A stretch of DNA of 5,181 bases, taken from the NCBI GenBank assembly GCA_047639575.1, contig JBLIOB010000298.1:1-5181 (forward strand), read 5' to 3'. The DNA is from JBLIOB01 sp047639575. GTDB lineage: Bacteria > Bacteroidota > Bacteroidia > Flavobacteriales_D > Parvicellaceae. The notes beneath the pieces are model-generated. The model searched no databases, had not been told where the DNA came from, and saw only the letters and a program-made list of their open reading frames with translations. Within the stretch, counting starts at the first letter, position 1, and every line of letters begins with the position of its first letter. The translations under genes and the position numbers were made by a program. This document shows, in pieces, positions 1 to 5,181 of this stretch.

Positions 1-1
1 T

Positions 2-2029
2 TTTGGTGAGGTAGAAGTAAACCCTGAATATGGGAGTACCACAGTCAGCTGGGAGATGGGCTTCGATGATATCGTATCGTTAAAAGAAAACGGATACCAA
101 GGTGTTGTTTATTTTTCCAATTTGGCGTCTATCGTAACATCGGAAGATGGAGCTGAAGACATTACTTGGAGTCACGCGGATTATTTTGATATCTCAAAAT
201 CGAAATACGAGCTGAAAGGTTTAACGCAAGGTGAGAGTTATAAAATTAAAATTGGAGTAGTTAGAACAGGACAAGTTATTAATCCTAGGTTCAAACAGGA
301 AGATGAAATTTGGTCTGGGAACCAAGAGTTTGCGATTGACAGTTTATTTGGGATATTCGATTTACTAAAATTAATAGGTGCTCTATGTTTCTTCATTTAT
401 GGAATGAAGGTGATGAGTGAAGGGATTCAGAAACTTGCTGGAAACAGCATGAGAAAGATTCTTGGCAGCTTAACAAAAAATAGAGTTTTCGGAGCAATAA
501 CTGGATTCAGTACAACTGCTTTGGTGCAGTCTTCTTCAGCAACTACCGTTATGATTGTAAGTTTTGTAAACGCAGGACTTCTTTCCTTAACGCAGTCTAT
601 AGGAGTAATTATGGGAGCGAATGTAGGAACGACCATAACCGCTTGGTTAATAACAATACTTGGATTTAAAGTTAAAATGTCCGTTATCGCGATTCCGATG
701 ATTGGAATTGGCTTCCCAATGTTCTTTTCATCTAAAGCGAAAATGAAAGCATTAGCTGAGTTCATTATCGGTTTTGCCTTATTATTCCTTGGTCTTGATG
801 AATTAAAACATGCAGTTCCAGATATCAAACACAATCCTGAAGTTCTTGAATTCTTAAGGACATGGACATCAATGGGCTTCATGAGCACACTACTTTTTGT
901 AGGTGTGGGAACGATACTAACAGTTGTTGTTCAATCTTCTAGTGCAGCAATGGCCTTAACATTAGTGCTTTGCGCAAATGGAACTATACCTTTTGAAGCA
1001 GCAGCTGCGATGGTACTGGGTGAAAACATTGGAACAACTATAACAGCAAATCTTGCCGCCATGGTTGGAAACATTCATGCCAAGCGAGCCGCACTCGCTC
1101 ACTTTGTCTTTAACATATTTGGGGTCATTTGGATGCTTATTGCTTTCCAAGGGTTTATTTATGTCATAAATGAATACATGGTATCAAATGATTATGGGTC
1201 GCCATTGACGGAACCAGAGAGCGTTCCATTTGCGCTATCGTTCTTCCATACTACTTTCAACATTTTAAACGTTCTACTCTTAATCTGGTTTGTTAATTTG
1301 ATTGCGAAAATCGTAATAAAAATTGCTCCTTCTAAAGGTGATGCTGATGAAGAATTCAGGTTAGAATATATAAGTACAGGTTTGATGAGTACTCCTGAAA
1401 TGTCAATTATGGAGGCAACGAAAGAAGTATCTAAATTTGGTAACATCACCTATAAAATGTCTGAAAAAGTCAGAAGTTTGTTAATTGAAACAGATCGAAA
1501 GAAAAGGATTAAACTTCATGCTTCAATTAAAAAGTATGAGGAAATCACAGATCGAATTGAAATTGAGATCACGACTTATTTAGGCAAAGTATCTCAATCA
1601 GAGTTAACGGAAGCGGCATCTAAACAAATTCAAGGAATGTTAAGTATCTCGAACGATCTTGAACGGATTGGAGATATCTATTATCAGATAAGTAAAGTAA
1701 TTGAACGAAAGAATGAGGAGAAGATTTGGTTTGGCCCGGAGCAGCGAGAGCGATTAGAAAAAATGATGAATCGAATTGATGATTCATTCGAAATCATGAC
1801 TAAAAATCTCGGTGCATCATATGGATCTATTACAATGGATGAAGCCGTTGCAAGTGAAAGAGAAGTTAATAGATATCGAAATGTAATTAGAAAAGAGCAT
1901 ATAGAAAGTATGCAAAAAGAAGATTACAACATGAAAAGCGGTATGGCATATAGTGATATGTTTAACGCACTTGAGAAAGTTGGAGATCACATCATTAATG
2001 TATCTGAGGGGGTAGCTGGAGAGATCTAG
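2..2029 (+). CDS. Na+/phosphate cotransporter family protein with PhoU-like C-terminal domain (5' partial)
   Basis: Likely a sodium-dependent phosphate transporter of the inner membrane (NptA/PNaS family). The frame is open to the left window edge, so the true start is missing. The Met at 56 looks internal because the 18 codons before it continue the same domain. Residues are counted from that Met. Residues 1-95 form a soluble beta-rich segment resembling a fibronectin-III fold (TVSW just before it, YELKGLTQGESYKIKI at 51-66). The transport core follows at about 97-425, with the two inverted-repeat signatures of the family: QSSSATT (158-164) with GANVGTTIT (187-195), and QSSSAAM (293-299) with GENIGTTIT (322-330). 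Residues 445-657 are helical and PhoU-like, with two metal-site-type motifs, LERIGD (535-540) and LEKVGDH (639-645). The family and domain calls are firm. Phosphate as substrate is inferred from the family. The N-terminal extension is unusual compared with the short bacterial members. Confidence 0.93.
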   Translation, partial: FGEVEVNPEYGSTTVSWEMGFDDIVSLKENGYQGVVYFSNLASIVTSEDGAEDITWSHADYFDISKSKYELKGLTQGESYKIKIGVVRTGQVINPRFKQEDEIWSGNQEFAIDSLFGIFDLLKLIGALCFFIYGMKVMSEGIQKLAGNSMRKILGSLTKNRVFGAITGFSTTALVQSSSATTVMIVSFVNAGLLSLTQSIGVIMGANVGTTITAWLITILGFKVKMSVIAIPMIGIGFPMFFSSKAKMKALAEFIIGFALLFLGLDELKHAVPDIKHNPEVLEFLRTWTSMGFMSTLLFVGVGTILTVVVQSSSAAMALTLVLCANGTIPFEAAAAMVLGENIGTTITANLAAMVGNIHAKRAALAHFVFNIFGVIWMLIAFQGFIYVINEYMVSNDYGSPLTEPESVPFALSFFHTTFNILNVLLLIWFVNLIAKIVIKIAPSKGDADEEFRLEYISTGLMSTPEMSIMEATKEVSKFGNITYKMSEKVRSLLIETDRKKRIKLHASIKKYEEITDRIEIEITTYLGKVSQSELTEAASKQIQGMLSISNDLERIGDIYYQISKVIERKNEEKIWFGPEQRERLEKMMNRIDDSFEIMTKNLGASYGSITMDEAVASEREVNRYRNVIRKEHIESMQKEDYNMKSGMAYSDMFNALEKVGDHIINVSEGVAGEI

Positions 2030-2050
2030 ATACTAACCTATATTATTTAA

Positions 2051-2088
2051 GGCGATTCTCGACTTCGGTTGGGAATCGCTTTTTTTTT
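2051..2088 (+). terminator. Rho-independent terminator with UUCG tetraloop
   Basis: A 12-bp stem (2052-2063 pairing with 2068-2079, containing two G-U pairs) closes on a C(UUCG)G tetraloop at 2063-2068. It is followed by nine T residues (2080-2088). It begins 22 bases after the transporter stop codon. Read on the minus strand, the hairpin is followed only by TTAAATAATA, so it could weakly stop the convergent minus-strand transcript too, but it is clearly built for the plus strand. Confidence 0.92.
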
Positions 2089-2108
2089 AAAGGTTTTTAG
2101 TAATGCGT

Positions 2109-2501
2109 TCACATCATTAATGGCCCTGTAAACCATAGTAGGATATAGGAGATGACATTACCAATCAGTAAAAAAAGTATTTGTCGTGGTGCTACCTTAA
2201 TATTAGAAGTAGCATGCCGGCACCATAATAACAAGATAGCTTCCGATGCAAATGAACATAATAATGCCAGAACGATTGCTAATTCATATTCATATCGAGA
2301 AAATAATCCAACAAAGAGGCCAACTATTGAACTAACAAGGTTTAAGCATGCTGCTGATACTAGCCCTTTCCAATTAAGCACATGAGCTCGCCTTCCAATA
2401 TTTAGGAAGATTCCTTCGATAATAGAAATTCCAATGAAACTAAGGAACATGAATTCCAGCAGAAATTCTGGAATCATCATATTTAATAAGTTTAAATCCA
2501 C
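2109..2501 (-). CDS. Small four-helix integral membrane protein of unknown function
   Basis: I do not recognise this family. The 130-residue product is strongly hydrophobic with four likely membrane helices at about 12-34, 46-67, 73-94 and 107-126. The loops are short: a basic one (GRRAH, 36-40), SRYEYE (68-73) and CRHATSNIKVAPR (94-106). Acidic residues Glu16 and Glu29 lie in or near helix 1, and Glu87 lies in helix 3. The positive loops at 37-45 and 95-106 suggest both termini face outward if the positive-inside rule holds, which is an inference. The outermost possible start is GTG at 2501. ATG codons at 2480 and 2477 (residues 8 and 9) are equally plausible and no ribosome site decides between them. 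It lies 36-57 bases after the stop of the lipoprotein gene in the same direction, so co-transcription is likely. It converges on the transporter gene. The hydrophobic helix pattern, clean stop and operon position support a real gene. Confidence 0.72.
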   Translation of the reverse strand: MDLNLLNMMIPEFLLEFMFLSFIGISIIEGIFLNIGRRAHVLNWKGLVSAACLNLVSSIVGLFVGLFSRYEYELAIVLALLCSFASEAILLLWCRHATSNIKVAPRQILFLLIGNVISYILLWFTGPLMM

Positions 2502-2537
2502 CTATTAAATGTATTGAATTAAAATAAGTTTTAAAAT

Positions 2538-3044
2538 TTACCGAATTACCACGTCAGTTTCAACCCAATTACTCTCGTTTAGAGCTCTATCAACTAACAT
2601 AATCCGATACTTGATCGTATCTGACTCAGAAGAGCCTAAATTGTAGAAAAATGGCTCTAATGTCATTTGAATCTCTCCTTTTAATGCTTTATTCTGCCCA
2701 GACGGAGTAATTATTGGAGTTCGATACTTAAACTCGATCGGATTGCCCAAAAAATCTAATCCTTGAATCCAACCCAGTGCATCATCCTTTTCCCAATATT
2801 GCGCAAACAGATTAAAATGATAAATGCTAGAAGTATCATATGGAGCAATCGTATCGCCTTCATCTAATCCAATATCTCCATCTCCATCTTGAAAAGTAAT
2901 CGTCAGGTTTGCCGAGTCGGACAGGATATCGAAGCTTTTAAAACCAATAGAAGGCTCTGGCGGAAATTTTTCAGGCTTAAGACATGAAGCCATAACAAAT
3001 GTTAAGCCCAATATTACTACCCCGATTTTCCAAAATGGTCGCAT
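2538..3044 (-). CDS. Small Bacteroidota lipoprotein with DGDGDIGL motif
   Basis: The 168-residue product has a lipoprotein signal peptide: a basic N-terminus (MRPFWK), a hydrophobic core (about 7-18) and a lipobox ending MASC, giving lipidated Cys21. A proline-rich linker (24-31) leads into a beta-rich domain. The acidic loop DGDGDIGLDEGD (53-64) looks like a calcium-binding turn. Further conserved-looking blocks are TPSGQNKALKGEI (113-125), near the middle, and DRALNESN (152-159), close to the end. I recognise this combination as a common uncharacterised lipoprotein type of Flavobacteriia and relatives; its role is not known to me. The start at 3044 is chosen because it puts the signal peptide at the N-terminus. 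The frame is open further up to an ATG at 3116, but that would add 24 residues before the signal and overlap the divergent gene by 50 bases. Asp, not only Ser, residues surround the signal, so final membrane placement cannot be called. Confidence 0.85.
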   Translation of the reverse strand: MRPFWKIGVVILGLTFVMASCLKPEKFPPEPSIGFKSFDILSDSANLTITFQDGDGDIGLDEGDTIAPYDTSSIYHFNLFAQYWEKDDALGWIQGLDFLGNPIEFKYRTPIITPSGQNKALKGEIQMTLEPFFYNLGSSESDTIKYRIMLVDRALNESNWVETDVVIR

Positions 3045-3066
3045 AAGTGTAAATTTACCACATAAT
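3045..3066. promoter_or_regulatory. Very short divergent intergenic gap with a 10-bp palindrome
   Basis: Only 22 bases separate the lipoprotein start (3044, minus) from the acyl-protein synthetase start (3067, plus). The gap holds the perfect palindrome GTAAATTTAC (3049-3058). On the minus strand TAAATTTA resembles the Bacteroidota -7 element TAnnTTTG in 7 of 8 positions, but it lies so close to the ATG that it would give an almost leaderless message. I see no matching -33 TTTG at the right distance. A regulator site is possible but unproven, since short AT-rich palindromes arise by chance. Confidence 0.25.
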
Positions 3067-4062
3067 TTGAAATTGAAAGCACTCCCCAAACATATAGAAG
3101 CAATATTCAACATCAAATCTGATGAAGAGTTTAACGCAAAAGCACTGGAAATATTTCATTTTCAGGCAGAAAACTGTGATGTATACAGAACGTACCTATC
3201 ACTCTTAGGCGTTCGCCCGCAGCTGATAAATAAGCTGGAAGAAATTCCATTTCTGCCTGTAGAACTTTTTAAAACGAAGAAAATATTTCGGGGTGATGAC
3301 ACGCCTGAATTAGTTTTTAAAAGTAGCGGCACCAGTAAGACTGGCAGAAGTCAACACTTCGTTCGTTATCCGATTATTTACGAAACAGCTTTTACCAAAG
3401 GGTTTGAACACGTTTACGGGGAAATTGAAAATCAGGTGATTTTAGGTTTACTTCCATCGTATTTAGAACAAGGAGAATCAAGCTTAGTCTACATGACTGA
3501 TCATTTTATTAAACAAAGCGGTTCTCTCATGTCAGGCTTTTATCTCAATAATTTTGAAGACCTTAAAGATGTGTTGACGCTCTGTCAATCGGCAAAAATT
3601 CCAACAACGTTACTAGGAGTTACTTATGCTTTACTTGATTATGCGGAGCAGTTCCCTCAAGATTTATCAGGAATCCGCATAATGGAAACTGGTGGAATGA
3701 AAGGAAGAAGAAAAGAAATGATCCGTTCTGAGGTGCACTCAGAATTAAAAGCAGCTTTTAATGTTAACCAGATCCATTCAGAGTATGGAATGACAGAGCT
3801 ATTATCGCAAGCTTATTCTAAAGGTGATGGGGTTTTTAACTGTCCGAAATGGATGCAAATAAGTTTGAGGAAAAACACTGACCCTGTTTATTCTGATTAC
3901 AATTTGACCTCAGGTATGGTTAACATTATTGATTTGGCCAACATTGAATCTTGCTCATTTATAGCCACTCAAGATCTTGGAAAGATTGGTCCAGATGGAT
4001 TTGAGATTTTAGGAAGAACTGATCACTCTGATGTAAGAGGGTGTTCTCAGTTGACGTTTTAA
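3067..4062 (+). CDS. LuxE-like acyl-protein synthetase / acyltransferase
   Basis: The protein belongs to the LuxE branch related to adenylate-forming (ANL) enzymes. LuxE activates a fatty acid with ATP and passes the acyl group on, classically to a LuxC-type reductase. Visible motifs are the N-terminal family block IFNIKSDEEFN (13-23), the nucleotide-loop-like FKSSGTSKTGRSQH (84-97), METGGMKGRRKE (206-217), SEYGMTELLSQAY (238-250), TQDLGKI (301-307), and the tail GFEILGRTDHSDVRGC (311-326). In LuxE a cysteine near the C-terminus is the acyl-transfer site; Cys326, six residues from the end, is the likely equivalent (inference). The 331 residues look complete at both ends. No ATG lies in frame near the N-terminus; TTG at 3067, or TTG at 3073, is the best start. 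No LuxC-like partner lies in the window, so substrate and pathway are open. It is not evidence of bioluminescence, because relatives occur in many non-luminous Bacteroidota. Confidence 0.87.
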   Translation: MKLKALPKHIEAIFNIKSDEEFNAKALEIFHFQAENCDVYRTYLSLLGVRPQLINKLEEIPFLPVELFKTKKIFRGDDTPELVFKSSGTSKTGRSQHFVRYPIIYETAFTKGFEHVYGEIENQVILGLLPSYLEQGESSLVYMTDHFIKQSGSLMSGFYLNNFEDLKDVLTLCQSAKIPTTLLGVTYALLDYAEQFPQDLSGIRIMETGGMKGRRKEMIRSEVHSELKAAFNVNQIHSEYGMTELLSQAYSKGDGVFNCPKWMQISLRKNTDPVYSDYNLTSGMVNIIDLANIESCSFIATQDLGKIGPDGFEILGRTDHSDVRGCSQLTF

Positions 4063-4066
4063 GACC

Positions 4067-4088
4067 TAATGGCCCATCCTGGCCATTA
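4067..4088. repeat. Perfect 8-bp inverted repeat just after the LuxE-like gene
   Basis: TAATGGCC (4067-4074) and GGCCATTA (4081-4088) are perfect reverse complements around a six-base loop. The hairpin begins four bases after the stop codon. No T-run follows on either strand, so it is not a standard intrinsic terminator. It may still slow polymerase or protect the 3' end of the message. The loop sequence and part of the stem (GGCCCATCCT) recur almost unchanged at 4118-4126 as GGCCATCCT. Confidence 0.55.
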
Positions 4089-4122
4089 AAACTTATATCA
4101 AATTCAACATTTGTCTTGGCCA

Positions 4123-4141
4123 TCCTTCCCTAAGGGAAGGA
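4123..4141. repeat. Perfect palindrome in spacer, possible dispersed repeat
   Basis: TCCTTCCC (4123-4130) and GGGAAGGA (4134-4141) pair perfectly around a three-base TAA loop. The bases after it include GTATGTCGAAG (4144-4154), whose reverse complement begins CTTCGACATAC. This resembles the CTTCGACA-type motif I recall from short dispersed intergenic repeats in many bacteria. That link is from memory and needs a genome search. No T-run follows, so a terminator role is unlikely. Confidence 0.45.
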
Positions 4142-4177
4142 AAGTATGTCGAAGCAGTGAGCCTAGAATCTATTTTT

Positions 4178-4255
4178 ATTGGTCTAGATTGATTTGAAAT
4201 TCTTGGAAAAACAGATCACTCGGATAGTAGAGGCTGCTCGCAGCCGATTCTTTGA
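4178..4255 (+). pseudogene. Remnant 3' end of a second LuxE-like gene
   Basis: This segment aligns without gaps to the last 78 bases of the intact gene (3985-4062), 193 bases upstream, with 58 of 78 bases identical by hand count. In frame it reads FEILGKTDHSDSRGCSQPIL followed by TGA, against FEILGRTDHSDVRGCSQLTF in the intact protein, and both frames end at the same column. The codon for the Gly before the Phe is TGA here (4190-4192), so the frame is closed off. Upstream of about 4178 the similarity fades and no start or body of a gene is present. Many differences in the conserved core are silent third-base changes, so the fragment probably came from a functional homologue that diverged before it was broken. 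It cannot make a synthetase. A role as a transcribed spacer is not excluded. Confidence 0.85.
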
Positions 4256-4296
4256 TAATAATTCCTTAACTTCTACTCGTTAAAGCCACTAAAATT

Positions 4297-5181
4297 ATGA
4301 GATCCATTCTAACCGCCATTATTATTCTTTTTTCAGTATCAAGTTTTGCTTCACATATAGCAGGCGGAAACATTGAGGTCATATATGTAAGTCCAAATCA
4401 ATATCAATTAAAAGTGAATTTATTTCGCTCTTGCGAATCGGGAAGTTCAGGAATGCCCGTGTCCATAATAGTTGGTGTTTATCGCTATGACACCGATGCT
4501 TTAGTAAGTTCATATATAATTACAACTCCTCAAATATTCCCATATGTTCCGTTTGGAGACACTTGCTTTGTACCAACAGGATTATGTGTTGATCATGGCA
4601 TATTTACAAGCGACACTATTACCATTGGTAATTACGCACCGGGATACTATTTACATACCCAAGTTTATGCACGAAACGCAAGTATTGACAATTTAAACGG
4701 ACCCGGTTCAACCGGCATGTCTTTTTATACAGAAATGGCAGATCCAGCGATAGGACCAAACAGCTCGCCAGTTCTACAAAACTACCCGCCAGGCGCATAC
4801 TTTTGCACAGGTTTCAATCGACTTTTCACATTGCCAATTACAGATCCAGATGGTGATTCATTATCTTATGAATTAGTTGATCCTTTGCAAGGAGCAACTG
4901 CAGCGCCCACTTCAAACGGCACGTATCCAAAACCTTACCCACCTGTAACATGGGCGATTGGCTATAGTTTAGCTAATCCAATAGGTGGTTCAGTTCCTAT
5001 GTCAGTTCATGCCAGTTCTGGAATTTTTAATTCTGCTCCTGACTTAATTGGAAAATATGTATTCGCTGCCAAAGTATCAGAATGGCGAGCTGGAGTAAAA
5101 ATTGGAGAAACTACAATAGACATTCAATACGAAGCTGTGAACTGCGTTACTTGCTTTCTGGTTAATGGAGCGGCAACGAAT
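4297..5181 (+). CDS. Secreted SHIAGG-type surface protein, N-terminal part (3' partial)
   Basis: The frame runs open from ATG 4297 to the window edge, giving 295 residues without a stop. Residues 1-18 are a signal peptide (MRSILTAIIILFSVSSFA) with likely cleavage before SHIAGG. This is the start typical of large Bacteroidota extracellular proteins that often carry PKD-like domains and end in a gliding-motility-type C-terminal sorting domain for type IX secretion. Other family blocks are NLFRSC (41-46), NSSPVLQNYPP (155-165), ITDPDGDSLSYEL (181-193), PYPPVTWAIGYS (213-224), SGIFNSAPDLIGKY (241-254), SEWRAG (261-266) and VNC (281-283). The DPDGDSLSYE stretch is a cadherin/PKD-like calcium-type turn. 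Several cysteines (46, 90, 97, 170, 283, 286) could form disulfides outside the cell. The start has no clear Shine-Dalgarno sequence but an A-rich leader, as is usual in this phylum. The C-terminal sorting domain, and hence the export route, is not visible and is inferred from the family. Confidence 0.88.
   Translation, partial: MRSILTAIIILFSVSSFASHIAGGNIEVIYVSPNQYQLKVNLFRSCESGSSGMPVSIIVGVYRYDTDALVSSYIITTPQIFPYVPFGDTCFVPTGLCVDHGIFTSDTITIGNYAPGYYLHTQVYARNASIDNLNGPGSTGMSFYTEMADPAIGPNSSPVLQNYPPGAYFCTGFNRLFTLPITDPDGDSLSYELVDPLQGATAAPTSNGTYPKPYPPVTWAIGYSLANPIGGSVPMSVHASSGIFNSAPDLIGKYVFAAKVSEWRAGVKIGETTIDIQYEAVNCVTCFLVNGAATN

Noticed and set aside
56..58. ATG as the start of the transporter gene
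   Set aside because: The frame is open to the window edge, and the 18 codons before it (including TVSW) continue the beta-rich domain, so it is most likely internal.
427..888. Minus-strand open frame of 153 codons inside the transporter gene
   Set aside because: It lies wholly opposite the conserved QSSSATT/GANVGTT core, and its translation resembles no family and has no start context. The same applies to the minus frames at 962-1150 and 1192-1449.
2152..2385. Plus-strand open frame of 77 codons
   Set aside because: It is opposite the four-helix membrane protein, with a hydrophilic, low-quality translation. The minus frame is the better gene because of its helix pattern and operon position.
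3045..3116. N-terminal extension of the lipoprotein to ATG 3116
   Set aside because: It would bury the lipoprotein signal peptide 24 residues in and overlap the divergent synthetase gene.
4067..4141. Spacer hairpins as intrinsic terminators
   Set aside because: Neither is followed by a T-run on either strand, unlike the clear terminator at 2051-2088.
4067..4189. Open stretch of about 40 codons in the spacer leading towards the remnant
   Set aside because: It has no ATG in this frame, its translation resembles neither LuxE-like sequence nor any known peptide, and it ends at the in-frame TGA at 4190. It is probably chance.
4244..4296. Bacteroidota-type promoter (-33 TTTG, -7 TAnnTTTG) for the secreted protein gene
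   Set aside because: The best match (ATTCTTTG at 4247-4254) fits only six of eight positions and has no -33 partner at the right distance.
1..5181. Defence system, CRISPR array, mobile element or RNA gene
   Set aside because: No regularly spaced repeats, transposase or integrase motifs, tRNA-like folds or defence-protein motifs were seen on either strand.

Overview
The window looks like chromosomal DNA of a member of the Bacteroidota, most likely Flavobacteriales or a close relative. The evidence is the AT-rich composition, starts without clear Shine-Dalgarno sequences, and two gene families typical of that phylum: a small DGDGDIGL-type lipoprotein and a secreted protein starting SHIAGG after its signal peptide. 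No phage, plasmid, transposase, CRISPR, tRNA or rRNA sequence was seen.

Layout. Positions 2-2029 (+) hold most of a Na+/phosphate cotransporter-family protein. Its beginning lies outside the window. It has an extra beta-rich, fibronectin-III-like segment before the membrane part and a PhoU-like cytoplasmic domain after it. A strong intrinsic terminator with a UUCG tetraloop (2051-2088) ends it. Facing it on the minus strand are an unrecognised four-helix membrane protein (2109-2501) and, upstream of that in the same direction, a small lipoprotein (2538-3044). These two probably form an operon. Only 22 bp separate the lipoprotein start from a divergently read LuxE-like acyl-protein synthetase (3067-4062), which appears to start with TTG.

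After the LuxE-like gene comes a 234-bp spacer with two perfect palindromes. It also holds a 78-bp diverged second copy of the last 26 codons (stop included) of the LuxE-like gene (4178-4255), aligned without gaps and carrying an in-frame stop. This fossil tail is the most unusual thing in the window. It suggests that a second homologous gene once stood here and was lost or replaced. The last gene (4297 to the window end, +) encodes the N-terminal 295 residues of a large secreted protein, probably a type IX secretion cargo or adhesin.

The genes do not form one obvious pathway. Phosphate transport, envelope lipoprotein and membrane protein, acyl activation and a secreted surface protein appear as neighbouring but separate units. 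I found no convincing new multi-gene system. The duplicated LuxE-like tail, the palindromic spacer and the N-terminal fusion on the transporter deserve follow-up.
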